Origin: Vannielia litorea
Lineage (GTDB): Bacteria; Pseudomonadota; Alphaproteobacteria; Rhodobacterales; Rhodobacteraceae
Assembly (NCBI RefSeq): GCF_900142295.1
Contig: NZ_FSRL01000001.1
Span: 1,302,001 to 1,366,000, forward strand
Direction of reading: 5' to 3'
Length of the DNA: 64,000 bases
The notes under the pieces were generated by a model. It was not told the DNA's origin, ran no database searches, and was given only the letters and a program-made list of their open reading frames with translations. Both the position numbers and the translations under genes were made by a program. Every line of letters begins with the position of its first letter. Position 1 is the stretch's first letter. Of this stretch, positions 29,501-35,661 are shown one piece after another.

Positions 29501-32366
29501 CCGCACCGATGGCACCGTGACGGACAACCGCGATGGCACCGCCGCCATCACCGGCTCCGCGATCATCGTCGAGAGCGGCAACACCGCCTCCATCGGCACA
29601 CCCGACGACCCGCTCACCGTCAACATCCTGCCCGGCGGCTCGCTGATCGCCCGCTCCGGGATCGACGTGAACCTGCACGCCATCGGCGACATGCCCCTTC
29701 AGGAGATCTTCGCGGGCGGCCGCGCCCGGGTCACCGCGCTCGGTGCCATCACCGACGATGCCGCCACCGGCGCCGTCCGCGTCCGCGCCGCCGACCTGCT
29801 GCTCTCCGGCACCTTCGTCGGCACCGCGAGCACGCCGCTCGTCATCGAGATCACCGCGTCCGCGACCGGCGCGCTCGACCTCACCGCCACCTCCGGCGAT
29901 GCCTTCGTGACCGCTCAGGGCGACCTGCCGCTGTCCTCCGCCTCGATCTTCGGCGGCGGCGCCCTCGTCACCACCGGCGAATTGGTCCTGCAAGGCAGCG
30001 ACACCCTCCGCTTCGGCTCTGCCGCCACCCTGTCGCTCTCCGCCGCCACCGGCATCGACGTTGCCGCCGCCACCGGCCTCGACATCACCGGCGGCACCCT
30101 CGACCTCACCACCGGCGGCCCCGTGGCGGGCGCGGGCAAGCGCCTCGCCACCGCCATCTCCAGCCTCTCGATCACCGCGACCGGCGATCAGCCGACGCCG
30201 GTCTTCCTCGGCGAGCAGGACGATCTGCACATCGCCACCGTGACCCAGACCCACGAGGACGCCGACACCGACATCGTCGCCGGCGGCACCACCTCCATCG
30301 GCACCGTCGACAGCGCCGCCGAGTTCCGTCTCTCCGCCGGGGCCATCACCGAGGGCCGGATCATCGCCGAGCGCACCGCCCTGGTGTCGGAGGGGGCCAT
30401 CGGCGCAACCTCCCGGCTCGACATCACCACCGGCCGCCTGCTGGCCACCAGCGAGACCGGCTCCATCACCCTCGGCCTGCGCGACCGGGCCACCGCGATC
30501 GAGCAGATCACCGCCGGCGGGGCAGGGGCCATCGACCTCACCGCCACCGCCGCCCCGCTGACCCTGCTCGCCGGGCCCGGCATCACCACCGAGGGCGGCA
30601 GCATCACCGCCGATGTGACAAGCCTCGATGCCTCCGCCAACATCCTGTCGACCGGCGGCGCGGTCACCCTGACCACGGCCAGCCACTTCACCCAGAGCGC
30701 CGGCACCCGGCTCGACGCCGGCAGCGGCACCATCGCGGCCACCATCGGCACCGACATGCAGGTGGCGCAGCTGGTCACCACCAACGCCAGCGCCGACGCC
30801 CTGCGCCTCACGGTCGATGGCACGCTTTCCGTCGCGCCGGGCCAGACCGCCACCAACCTCGTCGCCAATGCCCAAGGCGCGCTGACCACCCTGCGCCTCG
30901 GCGCCCTCGCCCCCACCGGCCCGGACGGGCTGAAGATCCAGCTCGCCGAGCTCGACGCGGTGATCGACACCGGCGACACCCACCTCAACGAGGCCGATGG
31001 CATCATCCTGCGCTCCATCGAGGGCACCGACGGCCTGATCGACATCTTCACCGGCGGCGACACCACCGTGCAGCGCCTGGTCGGGGCCGCGGGCGCGCCG
31101 CTGATCGTCTCCTCCTCCGGCGGCAACATCCTCGGCGAGGATGCGGTGCTCTCCGGCGGCGACCTGCGGCTCTTCGCCTTCGGCGGCGCCCTGGCCGGCA
31201 CCACGACCGATACCTTCACCGCCGACACCGCGGAGGGCGCCACGCTGCACCTGCTCGCCCGCGACGACCTCCGCTACACCGAAACCGCGGGCGACCTGCG
31301 CGTGGGCTTCGCGCTCTCCGATACCGGCGACCTGGTGCTGAAGGCGCCCACCGGCGCGATGGAGCTGGGCGTGCTCGGCGCCGACGGCGCGCTTGCGCTC
31401 GAGGCGCAGGACAGGCTCACCGTCAACATCATCGGCCGCGCCACCGTGGACCTCGCCGACGAGGTGGCCCTGCAACTGGTCGAGCCGGGCTACTACGGCC
31501 TGCGCGAGGCGGCCTCGCCCGATACCCTCTCGCTCACCGCCTTCAACACCGGCAGCGAGATCTACGCCGGCCTTGTGAACGCCAAACAAGGCATCGGCCT
31601 CTTCGCGGATGACCTCGACGTGCACCTCTACGACGCCACGGCGCCCGACGGTCTGGACCTCGTGATCACCGACTCCACCGGCGATTTCGCCGATACCGTC
31701 GACGTCCAGTCCATCGGCGACGGCCCGGTCCTCTTCATCGCCGACTACTTCGCCGATGTCCGCCCCCGCACCGCCGGCCGCGACCGCTCCGAGGGCTGGC
31801 TCACCCTCAGCTACGGCCGCATCGGCACCGGCCAGCTCACCCACGCGGGCCCCGCGCTGATCGGCCAGGATGTCACCATCGACGGCGACGTGTGGTTCCG
31901 CCAGCGCAGCTTCGACATGCTGGCCCAGGTCGAGTACGACCAGCTCTCCACCGTGGCCGACGTGCAGGTTCTTGCGATCAACGAGGGCGCCATGACCTTC
32001 GGCATGAGCAACGAGATCATCCTCGTCACCCACGATCCCACCTCGCCGCTCGACGGCTCCGGCGGCACCGTGCTGGTGCTCAACCGCCGCCTCGGCGGGG
32101 TCGATCTCAACGGCGGCCAGGGCTTCGGCTTCGGGGTCGGCGTCGACACCGACATCCTCGCCTTCCCCTTCACCTTCAGGGGCACGCGGCCCGGCGTCAC
32201 CTACCCCGAGAACCTGCGCCAGATCGACGAACAGCAGGGCACCGAGGGCTTCATCCTGCCCGGCTTCATCACCAGCGGCGACACCGATGAAAACGGCGAT
32301 GTCTGCATCGTCCGCTACAGCCAGGAGCCCTGCCTGGAGCTGTCGATGAACATCGAGGCCGACTGA
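14583..32366 (+). CDS. giant two-partner secretion exoprotein TpsA (filamentous adhesin, about 5927 aa)
   Basis: One uninterrupted reading frame of 5928 codons. Residues 1-48 form a long signal peptide (basic n-region, core near 29-44, cleavage after PAAA). About 49-300 is a TPS secretion domain of the FHA/LktA kind: the NQFESFNVGASTTVDL, IDGTVNARWG, GGNVYFVNADGFVVSSSG and LTTPT blocks are recognisable and are needed for recognition by TpsB. The rest is mostly Gly/Ala/Thr/Val-rich beta-helix sequence, including a tandem array of 53-57-residue units (best defined at residues 1571-2043) and several acidic or Pro-rich linkers. Helix-rich stretches interrupt it near 3770-3940 and 4720-4850. I found only two cysteines, Cys5908 and Cys5917, in the last 20 residues. 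The ATG at 14583 is chosen because it gives a proper signal peptide. Probably surface-displayed; binding partner unknown. Confidence 0.92.
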   Translation: MTSQSERTIGAGAPARAGALRWPGTRRALAGLLGTVSFAAMQVLPAAAQVVPVAGSGTTVSAPSGAVTVETSNVRSGTAYNQFESFNVGASTTVDLYQPVNATALVNIIRSGGGPSQIDGTVNARWGLPGASVIGGNVYFVNADGFVVSSSGVINAGHLTLTTPTTGFVDDLTAEANGNVVIGSPTQTLFAGGEPLNPSAEIEMLGEINASRLDMRAGLRMIADGRISVSTSASTGRIDPAVNIQGVPTAGGVQIGAGGVIRLVSGGAMEVRGQVSAKGDTAGLLPHGGLVEGIAGGELTLGGGIDVSNGAGDAGSVMMFTTGSAVMEPALDITASSTGGAGGFFALRAVGDVRDAQGAINTGSGGEGFILGENVTVTGNLTTGGGSLGIRGTRKVTVAENAAISTRAPGAADPFLGDPGTGAAGDLVISSREIDVQSGAILRADSASADGGGFLGLIARNTNTGIAWAINPESEVARVTIDSASLTGGAVVISAVAKASNSLGAIDEAVEATQVEEMEAATPEAQFEQMLEDTLLTVTQVFERGITTLNGLVPVQVQVLTADASVTISDSDITANGNWHPISASVQNETPEFASNGYLQSDGLREDEYEFLAASSWFDTLLGDNAYQMRLSLPSVFDGTSDSLVIHSHAETALSISPLAYGLGVSVASTDTRSQVSISQSDLATEAGNIRLASTALENHTVNIAAKKIANGAGAVAVTVRNLANQLVVDGGSIASAGRLDAGAFTGRTLSTSTVANSGAEGRLAVAVVVDISQGLTEAALGGTVTAAGDVAVEAETLFFDVSHATTATMGLANVQRAINNHRNNNNGVTSFANALRNSSSGSTPDPNRKPHFGLGVAVNLQLSHDTTRATIGGSYHDFADHAVTLALDPTSVTTPSGAVTVNSAFRFADRGFEGGGGFTRSTSAAFGKLTLALQYMVTRHNNNPANANDQVTEDELLGRFSNALMLNVSLSSMVGETTAEIGANATVNAASLDVNALTRYPNTNPVESLVNQWETYVDQVTTYEPVQDAGAPNPPEPAAPPAPDLAGFIDIVNPLTYLTTDSKAKGEAPVADDRVVVPGEEQQLAIGLTLTYFNTDNTTEAVIREGAQVTLSSEASVTALQEALFLHVTNLPKKNPLGGTAKVNDSIGGGIHFGRTVSDVRAEIESGAAVTVTAGDLDVTATNRNIVASLAYSGGQGSDVAVNASIAAQVNEVDTLARIGEAAEVVAQDVRITATDNSVTWSSAGAITGSENVGVGASGVFNFNSRTIWAGIGPANREAPLSAASVTVVDADTLTILAENNATDIAVGVAGTKVVGKPDPEPQQSPPPNDEDDDMIIPTWLFDDEENDAAAAQQNVSTPADQEGQQQQSGWAVSGAAVLNLTLDSETSAEILSANRVALSGDLTLTARSNATSVNVGGAVSAGLGADKDTNALAGAFAIHVEDRKLRSRIVGAEIEAGNVTLKAEDLATVVNIAVGGAGTSRGDIALAGSVAWAHIGGETTVELLDAQIISAALVLDADDTSTTVSVGGAVGINMDATQGYGVGVGVAVNTINRSALAKVGGTGSVTTGALSLTADSTQSIYAFATSAGVGKTGLAGSISVNTITGGARAHVLGTSGVNFGVSADSVLIDALETNTIFALGGALAGGRSTAVGGALTVNVVTDGTEARLDHASVSGNGGDLGAVTLDSDSTSTITTIAVAGAAALDGNAAGIGLSVNEITAGTLASLEGSTVTDAAVILATADGARTIRSLGGGAAASGRGAAGVAATVNLLLGNDTKVVLDGATLSTRDGGALTATATAAGEIASLAVGLSASQDTSIGGAVTVNVTTAQTGVSATAASLTADGALALSATDSATISSLAGGAALSVGGNGVGGAVAANFIAHDTSVVANGGSLTGEGISLSAGNTALLQSMAVGLAGGSSNAVSGSIAIGDIGNTTRAQAAGTTLAGGSGAISVTATRTGDIDILAGSAAVGGTNAVGAALTVATLHGGVTADVIASGAVTGSALGVSASKTGTIDALAVAGAVGTGGAGGAGSLVYTQIGRPGTSGPSVEPLPGGDPDEDPLGDGQQAVAEARDAAITDLASTLAGTTSVTAGDLALALDTDDVVRARVELTGPAPSLPALTLTTTDTAETRSLAGAVGVGVSSAGFGAGIAVNLLFGKAESELILPAGETATAAGVVTLTTTQTGTVSTAGVAGGGGGSVGGAGSITVNVMNRQASARIAGASADDGTTLATNGGNVALSVTQGGTISSLAGSVGIGANAGFGGAIAVNVMSDDAAATVEDITVTTASDAALPASPLAGAGALSISADQTMTLGTLAAAVAGSGTGGSFAGSIGVNIADGEVTATLRRATARASAVTVEASATPTLTGIAGAISGSATVAAGVGIVTNVTRQTVRADVDSATVRATGAVQVRASATGTFSGNAISGAGSGTAAVTGSGIGNSAENTVEALVRDTDTVATGLDVGSDIATSGSVLIAAQASNTISLLAGTDETPGISVNFAGGGVAGVGASVTVNTLANKVKSAIEGNTSVIGLGYTGVSHNGSFDYGVTVAADAASTIDMVTANGAVGGVAGVAALFSFNLIDDSARVVVGETGQGTLVRINPDAAGLAAQIGVETAAPIQDTRLRAATSGDVTAVVANVAIGGKAGVGAGSGNTLATSLSEVAVGEALLEARDDITLDSSATTNLETVTLGLAGGFVGVSANASVNRIGAQALVTLDGASLDAGDDLRIKALVDSDSFGLAGAASGGVVGASGGVQVTLFDSTSKISVGGGTSSRSGGLDSGRDMTLEAETDLTASGNAVSGAVGGAALALAANISLIEAETAVDIGAGQTLTSQQALTLRAKDTALITSLAGSVGGGALGVGASLDYVNFAGTTRVSVGEGALLEADPGATGLSNPLGSSQNLTIEALSRRDVSSSVVAIGAGGLSFSGAVSIVEMGAHAQDEQDDKRGEFLADAQTELGAGQDGDSGKTGDEKKSTAGHLVTLAGGDSTQSRIVSARQSIDLVGAPGEDVVQVSIADDAQLLSRGSIDLSASATTAVTQLAGGGSASLFGGATSGIAVANLATGATIEVGQDARLAADGRVSLTAENGEITGRNIIDSQAATVAASAGYSAGVGVSVATLSGRSAVSVGRGTDITGLRRSRAAEVDLSADRSGTVSTDTFNLSVSIAGGVGVAVSHASNTGTSAIELGTGTGAEDLRIRAATVDVATSDSSRVTASGEGSSGGIAAGVNSVVITADGESSALLTAVNTDIRGTTVTLANESSASARAEARGIAIGAVAIGAGLATANMGFTLDTDVSATIDATTVTLATRIIKGSFDHASATAASTSGGILAGNGAVASAFASYDVRAAYAGSYTAADLLTFDTSASSVTTHAHSTGRAGGAVAIGLTISRAGQDLTLPAADRPASVATAINGATLEADEVVIATTNAPNARATSDSGSGGLVSGSGAETYVTLDTATSTTLGETGAVGIEADTLRISSGQAATLGSKVNTVSAAAVGKSGALSDTDLTSAVTTRIGGLSVIEASNLDLAATTAVDRPQDAFNVQSGSGGALDIPAMQSTVNVSATTDLALDDGARLIQTGVLGNNQFFRIGTFTDMSLTDRQKLDAGGAVAIPIGNSRVSVDRNDATVSIGAATVTSVEDVTLYSGGDAALKAEVDSTSYGLAGAATGQSYATYNADNRVEVGNGARIEAMNDIRIQAGYSARQAQSVNVDAETRVFNKTAVPIPTDPVADAAALTTSIVDIQLGAEVIAVRDVYLLAEEGSRDIVGYGRGKDLYREVLAELGSAINEAFGGEPVSLDIESGTSTNSSNDGILVNGYVRAGSRNRQVLVLDENNQLANASTGEGYTDDMAEGIEYSIREDVLLTSEVQNRINLLNGLIADPTLSQDAAAVAAWTAERDQLVARAATLSGTADFIDLEDIIAAEGNIILRADYVHGENFTGTLDAPGDARIIVYADSDAFINTKAMIIPENAGGRITFNDVTVTTPADITALSDPLRPGPSQYTMISGDQAGEPLIEVVTYGSGSIIVGGNIYNPDGIARINSNFGDLDVRGDISARTVQLSAGRDFIQGFTLGFSEVDGDPREIYEGYFESVEDLTRYAIFAGYDITADEGGEFSVDIGGAAFPLGTLPDFELAPRRGQIRAGRNVYITADKLNINGLIQAGTGSYTVDIGAGLDADIAAMGPLTGTVLLYDPAEPVNDLVVRNPNITSNVKVEYDPFGTDADGNVTGRIVISPMVVQGGIVELTGEIFSTGGGEIRSLDGFGNVTVTSASAIPIELGRVDLGELGDLGQGLEGVVRITDTSRTTTGGDFLITEFRRIGTQFRELDNETFDTLQIDLDGDSITDVSRIVPTNVVLATNAASGRSGTYQPRQNIDLVINRSEAVSQTSRKTQTDFYFWVPLSESIESKSGPVKTTELDPEVTTGLNGVYLAARDPSATYTYRFEGESFNNTTVTQNYATDDKRVIGIGDVVTTWDSVHTATHLYSHRLKADYGVKITFDGADSGGLTVVNTGGIALTGAVNNRVGDSTITSLAGSVVTSDASVQLTLGNLDVSALGGRIDGLSTAFRVDQSAGSVLNAIALDSIDIRELDGDMTLGEVRTTNRTSATGTGLNGQVKLQAEGSILAENGSALVTGSSIELRSTDGGIGTSGQSLRIHEDGAALTARARNDIYIEETTGDLGLRTVTSDTGSVELAANGGAILDRNDIELRDSRTEAELAELWLTDLELTDADASGRRLAQTEALKAERERTYQEYWAARTAAGDAPRSFTLDPATAQALLDGGWTQAQLDAYIAERAALYATWNGEAAYDPDFEYLLSIDEQVAVTDGIEWSVDELNEWVRAGLIRGTGDTNVRIEDPNVSAAGDITLIARDAVGELLPDFVLGTDRAENLRVLSTAERADVTIDDVTGTVTVRQAEDVNFAFTRVDVNGHAEGNLRVTSAGQDIFLAAETAVSIADITTTADISIRTDGTVTDNRDGTAAITGSAIIVESGNTASIGTPDDPLTVNILPGGSLIARSGIDVNLHAIGDMPLQEIFAGGRARVTALGAITDDAATGAVRVRAADLLLSGTFVGTASTPLVIEITASATGALDLTATSGDAFVTAQGDLPLSSASIFGGGALVTTGELVLQGSDTLRFGSAATLSLSAATGIDVAAATGLDITGGTLDLTTGGPVAGAGKRLATAISSLSITATGDQPTPVFLGEQDDLHIATVTQTHEDADTDIVAGGTTSIGTVDSAAEFRLSAGAITEGRIIAERTALVSEGAIGATSRLDITTGRLLATSETGSITLGLRDRATAIEQITAGGAGAIDLTATAAPLTLLAGPGITTEGGSITADVTSLDASANILSTGGAVTLTTASHFTQSAGTRLDAGSGTIAATIGTDMQVAQLVTTNASADALRLTVDGTLSVAPGQTATNLVANAQGALTTLRLGALAPTGPDGLKIQLAELDAVIDTGDTHLNEADGIILRSIEGTDGLIDIFTGGDTTVQRLVGAAGAPLIVSSSGGNILGEDAVLSGGDLRLFAFGGALAGTTTDTFTADTAEGATLHLLARDDLRYTETAGDLRVGFALSDTGDLVLKAPTGAMELGVLGADGALALEAQDRLTVNIIGRATVDLADEVALQLVEPGYYGLREAASPDTLSLTAFNTGSEIYAGLVNAKQGIGLFADDLDVHLYDATAPDGLDLVITDSTGDFADTVDVQSIGDGPVLFIADYFADVRPRTAGRDRSEGWLTLSYGRIGTGQLTHAGPALIGQDVTIDGDVWFRQRSFDMLAQVEYDQLSTVADVQVLAINEGAMTFGMSNEIILVTHDPTSPLDGSGGTVLVLNRRLGGVDLNGGQGFGFGVGVDTDILAFPFTFRGTRPGVTYPENLRQIDEQQGTEGFILPGFITSGDTDENGDVCIVRYSQEPCLELSMNIEAD
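19293..20711 (+). repeat. tandem array of 53-57-residue beta-helix units inside TpsA
   Basis: Nine consecutive units begin at 19293, 19464, 19632, 19791, 19962, 20121, 20283, 20442 and 20601 (the last is cut short by a Pro/Asp linker). Each starts with a strand like ALxLSA, followed by T-x-x-I-x-x-LA-x-G, a Gly-rich turn with GxxxxGGA, a strand like VxVN, and a variable tail. Units are 53, 54, 56 or 57 codons long. The resemblance is clear at the protein level but the DNA has diverged, so the array is old. Looser copies of the same unit continue to about 24500. Confidence 0.75.
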
Positions 32367-32381
32367 GAACACCCGCGCCTT

Positions 32382-32403
32382 GCCCGGGCGCTGCGGCCCG
32401 GGC
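32382..32403. terminator. GC-rich hairpin between convergent genes
   Basis: GCCCGGGC is repeated at 32382-32389 and 32396-32403; since the octamer is self-complementary the copies form an 8-bp stem with a 6-base loop. It lies 16 bases after the TpsA stop and 30 bases from the stop of the convergent glycosyltransferase gene. There is no T-run on either side, so termination is likely but not certain. Confidence 0.45.
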
Positions 32404-32432
32404 GTGCTGACGCGCCGGTTGCCCGCCGGGCC

Positions 32433-33449
32433 TCAGGCGACCTTCTGGTTCGGCTCGCTGGCGCCCTCGGCGCGGATGGTGTCGTAGAGCTCGCGGTAGG
32501 CGGGCGTGTCGAGCAGCGCCCTGGCGCGCGCGCGGTGCCAGTCCAGCGCACGCTCGTGGAGCTGTTTCAGCTCCGGATCCTTCAGCAGCTCCGCGACCGC
32601 GTCGCGCAGGCCGGGCAGGGCGGCAAAGCTCTCGTCCTTCACCCGGTTCTTGTTGAACCGCCGCCAGTACTTCAGCGCCTCCTCCAGATCCAGCTCGACC
32701 TCGGGCTGCCCCTTCCTGGGGTTGGCCGACCCGCGATCGCGCTGCACCAGAAACCCCTGGTAGGAGCGGATGGTGTAATGCGCGACCTCCACCATATCGA
32801 AGCCCGAATGCGCCGCCGGCAACCCCTTGAACGGCTCGGCGATCACCTCGCGCGGCAGGGCGGTGCCATTGCCGTTGACCCAGGTCACCCGGTCGAGGTG
32901 CTCTTCCCCGATCTCGGGAGAGTTGTTGCCGAATTTCAGCCAGGGAAACCCGCCGCGCGCCAGGTACTTGACCGGGTTGCGGCTGTTCACGCTGTCGCCC
33001 CGGTGCCGGAAGGTCTCGGTCACCAGCCGTCCGCCCGGCGCGATCTCGTCGACACCGCCGCATCCGAAGGTATGCAGCGATACCGTGATGCAATCGGCCC
33101 CGGGCAGCGCGTTGGCGAGGTCTTCGACCCTGCCATTGCCGACATTGATGCGCAGGAACTCGTCGGCATCGAGGTTGGTCACCCAATCCGACCGGCGCAG
33201 GCGCAAGACCTCGTTCATGTAGCGGATCAGCGCGATGTGGTGGCGCGGGTTCGACACCATGAGCGAGGGGTTCGGCATGTGCCGCAGAAGGCCCATCTCG
33301 TCGAGCCGCTCCAGCATCAGGTCGGTGCCGTCGGTGCAATCGTTGGTGAAGACCAGCATGTCATTGATGCCGATGGCGCGGTTGTGGGCCACCCATTCCA
33401 GGATGTAGGGCCCCTCGTTCTTCATCGGGGTGATCGACGTCACACGCAT
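32433..33449 (-). CDS. family 2-type glycosyltransferase
   Basis: A 338-residue GT-A-fold glycosyltransferase. The N-terminal strand MRVTSITPMKNEG is typical of Glyco_tranf_2_4 proteins, the NDCTDGTDLMLERL segment binds nucleotide sugar, and the metal-binding DxD is present in WVTNLDADEFL at about residue 90-100. There is no membrane segment, so it is cytoplasmic, probably adding sugar to a surface polysaccharide or lipid. It converges on the TpsA gene. It is not of the HMW1C (GT41) kind that glycosylates some TPS exoproteins, so a link to TpsA is not supported by family. Confidence 0.85.
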   Translation of the reverse strand: MRVTSITPMKNEGPYILEWVAHNRAIGINDMLVFTNDCTDGTDLMLERLDEMGLLRHMPNPSLMVSNPRHHIALIRYMNEVLRLRRSDWVTNLDADEFLRINVGNGRVEDLANALPGADCITVSLHTFGCGGVDEIAPGGRLVTETFRHRGDSVNSRNPVKYLARGGFPWLKFGNNSPEIGEEHLDRVTWVNGNGTALPREVIAEPFKGLPAAHSGFDMVEVAHYTIRSYQGFLVQRDRGSANPRKGQPEVELDLEEALKYWRRFNKNRVKDESFAALPGLRDAVAELLKDPELKQLHERALDWHRARARALLDTPAYRELYDTIRAEGASEPNQKVA

Positions 33450-33576
33450 CTGGCTCTGCTCCTCATGGCCTCGGGCTCCGTGACCGCCATGCTAGCAGAC
33501 CGGGCCGGGCCTCACCAATTGCGCCTGCCTGGCCCGATCAAGGCGCGGCCCACCCGGCGCAGCCCTGCAACAGGCC

Positions 33577-34560
33577 TCACCCGCCCAGCACCTCCGCCGC
33601 GATGGCGAAACTCCGCATCCGTGCCGCATGGTCGTGGATCTGCCCGGTCAGGATCAGCTCGTCAGGAGCGTAGCGGGCGATCAGGCTGTCCAGCCTGGCC
33701 GCCACCGTGGCCTTGCTGCCCACCGCGCTCACCTTCAGCGCCTCCTCCACCATCGCCAGTTCCGGCGCGCTCGCCACGGCGCCGATGTCCTCCACCGGCG
33801 CGGGCAGGTAGCCCGGCGTGCCCCGTCGCAGGTTCACAAAGGCCTGCTGCATGGAGGTCCGCAGGCGTGCGCCCTCTGCATCCGTTTCGGCCGCAAAGAC
33901 ATTGACCGCCAACATGAAATACGGCTCGGGACAGGCCGCCGACGGGCGGTAGCCCGAGCGGTAGGTGGCAATCGCGTCCTCCAGCGCGCCGGGGGCGAAG
34001 TGGGAGGCAAAGGCATAGGGCAGGCCGAGATGGGCGGCCAGTTGGGCGCCGTAGAGCGACGAGCCCAGCATCCACACCGGCACCTCCGTGCCCATGCCGG
34101 GCACCGCGCGCACCCGCTGGTCCTCTTCCGGCGCGGCCAGGTAGCCCATCAGCTCCACAACATCCTGCGGAAAGCTGTCTTCCCGGCCCAGCCCCCGGCG
34201 CAGGGCGCGAGCGGTGGCCATGTCGGTGCCCGGTGCCCGGCCAAGCCCGAGGTCGATCCGGCCCGGATAGAGCGTGGCCAGCGTCCCGAAGGCCTCCGCC
34301 ACCATCAGCGGCGCATGGTTGGGCAGCATGATCCCGCCCGAACCCACGCGGATCGTCGAGGTCGCCCCGGCAACATGCCCGATCAGGATCGCGGTGGCCG
34401 CGCTGGCGATGCCCACCATGTTGTGATGCTCGGCCATCCAGTAGCGCCGGTAGCCCAGGGCTTCGGCATGGCGAGCCAATTCGACAGTGTTGCGCAGCGC
34501 ATCAGCGGCGGTGGCGCCCTGGGGCACCGGGGCAAGGTCGAGCACGGAATAGGGGATCAT
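33577..34560 (-). CDS. LLM-class flavin-dependent oxidoreductase
   Basis: A 327-residue luciferase-like monooxygenase. The N-terminus begins with [15 protein letters not shown], and the [23 protein letters not shown] and [14 protein letters not shown] blocks are characteristic of the YhbW-like single-component subgroup, which uses FMN to oxidise organic substrates. I chose the ATG at 34560 because it gives the family N-terminus; an in-frame ATG at 34590 would add ten unlikely residues. Substrate unknown. The gene stands alone between a glycosyltransferase and a terminator. Confidence 0.88.
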   Translation of the reverse strand: MIPYSVLDLAPVPQGATAADALRNTVELARHAEALGYRRYWMAEHHNMVGIASAATAILIGHVAGATSTIRVGSGGIMLPNHAPLMVAEAFGTLATLYPGRIDLGLGRAPGTDMATARALRRGLGREDSFPQDVVELMGYLAAPEEDQRVRAVPGMGTEVPVWMLGSSLYGAQLAAHLGLPYAFASHFAPGALEDAIATYRSGYRPSAACPEPYFMLAVNVFAAETDAEGARLRTSMQQAFVNLRRGTPGYLPAPVEDIGAVASAPELAMVEEALKVSAVGSKATVAARLDSLIARYAPDELILTGQIHDHAARMRSFAIAAEVLGG

Positions 34561-34637
34561 CTTGGGGCCTCTCGGGTCGGTCCCGCGCATCTAGCCTTGC
34601 GCCGCGCTCCGGCAAGCGCTGCCACCTTGCTGTGCCA

Positions 34638-34670
34638 CAAAACGAAAAGCGCCCGGACGAGACCGGGCGC
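34638..34670 (-). terminator. intrinsic terminator of the YcbK-like gene
   Basis: On the minus strand GCGCCCGG and CCGGGCGC form a perfect 8-bp stem with a 6-base loop, followed by TTTTCGTTTTG. It lies 30 bases after the stop of the gene at 34701, the expected distance. Confidence 0.8.
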
Positions 34671-34700
34671 GCGCTCACCGGGCGAGGCGGGGCAGGGCGG

Positions 34701-35273
34701 TCAGCCGCCCCAGCTGCGGACCACGCCGCAATCCATGTGCACGAAGTTCGAGCCGTAGTAGCGGCCCACGCCGCCCGCGCGGCAGGCCTCCGCGGCCTTC
34801 GCCACCTGGTTCACCGAGCGCGACGAGAGCCGCAGATCGGCGGCCTGGCCCGTCAGATGCAACGAGTGCTTGGCCACGCCGCTCGAGCGCGCGCGCAGCA
34901 TCGCGTTGGTGGCCGGGCTCCGGTAGCCCGAGAGCAGCAGGTAGGGCTCGCGCACGTCGAGCAGGTTGTGCGCGGCGGCAATGATGTCGAGGGTGCGAAT
35001 GTCGATCGCCTTCACCTCGTCGCGCCGCCAGTCGCGCATGAAGTAGTTCACTTCCTTGATGCTGTCCTTGATGTAATCGCCTTCGATCCAGTAGATCGCG
35101 TCCATGCTTTCGCCGGTCCGGCCGTTATACATCCTCAGGCGCCTGATATCGCCCGCGCCGCGAAGGAACCCGGCGGCCTTGCTGTACGTTGGTGCTGCGA
35201 CGACCGCCGTGGCTGCAAATGCGCCAAGAACTCCGCGCCGCGAAATCTTCGGTGAACCTGTCTCCGTGGTCAT
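34701..35273 (-). CDS. DUF882/YcbK-like Tat-exported peptidase family protein
   Basis: A 190-residue protein with a Tat signal (SRRGVLGAF at about residues 11-19 and a hydrophobic stretch ending near YSKA). The rest is a DUF882 domain related to the M15 D-Ala-D-Ala peptidases: SGYRSPATN, the zinc-ligand region HSLHLTGQAADLRL, and a final VHMDCG. It should act on peptidoglycan in the periplasm. The ATG at 35273 is chosen because it places the twin arginines near the N-terminus. It is divergent from a YcbB-type L,D-transpeptidase, mirroring the ycbB-ycbK neighbourhood of enterobacteria. Confidence 0.85.
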   Translation of the reverse strand: MTTETGSPKISRRGVLGAFAATAVVAAPTYSKAAGFLRGAGDIRRLRMYNGRTGESMDAIYWIEGDYIKDSIKEVNYFMRDWRRDEVKAIDIRTLDIIAAAHNLLDVREPYLLLSGYRSPATNAMLRARSSGVAKHSLHLTGQAADLRLSSRSVNQVAKAAEACRAGGVGRYYGSNFVHMDCGVVRSWGG

Positions 35274-35576
35274 GCCTGTCCCCGTGCCCCTGGCTGCCTT
35301 TTCGGCTGGCCAATTTGTCATCTCATCCCCAGATGCACGTTTTCTATGCCACAAAGCGATTCTCCGGCCAAGGCGCAATTCTGCAACGCCTGTCTTTCGG
35401 CGGGGATTAGGCAGGAATTTGCTTAAGATCGCGTTGATTGCACAAAAACACGGCCCTCCGCGCGGCGCGGCTTTGGCGCAACAGGGGTGATCGCCGCGCT
35501 TGTGTCGCAATGCCTTGTTAACAAAGGGTTTCTTTCCCTTCGCCCGGCCCGATGACCCGGCCTTTCGAGCGGAACT

Positions 35577-35592
35577 GACTCAAATGTGAGTC
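35577..35592. promoter_or_regulatory. inverted repeat in the ycbK/ycbB-like intergenic region
   Basis: GACTCA-AATG-TGAGTC is a perfect 6-bp inverted repeat 70 bases before the transpeptidase start. The whole 388-base gap (35274-35661) between the divergent genes has no credible coding sequence. A second, weaker inverted repeat (AAGGG/CCCTT) lies at about 35524-35540. I could not place a convincing -35/-10 pair. An operator role is inferred. Confidence 0.4.
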
Positions 35593-35661
35593 GACATTCT
35601 TGGAACCCTTCGGGAACCTTGGGTAATCATATAGTGCGAACACTTAAGTCCCGAGGACCCT

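Noticed and set aside
14475..32372. Three very long open frames on the minus strand covering almost the whole TpsA gene
   Set aside because: They lie in exact codon register with TpsA. In that register a minus-strand stop needs a TTA, CTA or TCA codon on the plus strand, and these are nearly absent because third positions are almost always C or G. The products are low-complexity mirror images without domains.
32433..33449. Glycosyltransferase as a TpsA-modifying enzyme like HMW1C
   Set aside because: It is a GT-A fold enzyme with DxD, not the GT41 family of HMW1C, and is on the opposite strand. Proximity alone is not enough.
35515..35530. CtrA site in TTAACAAAGGGTTTC
   Set aside because: The right half is TTTC; two mismatches make it indistinguishable from chance.
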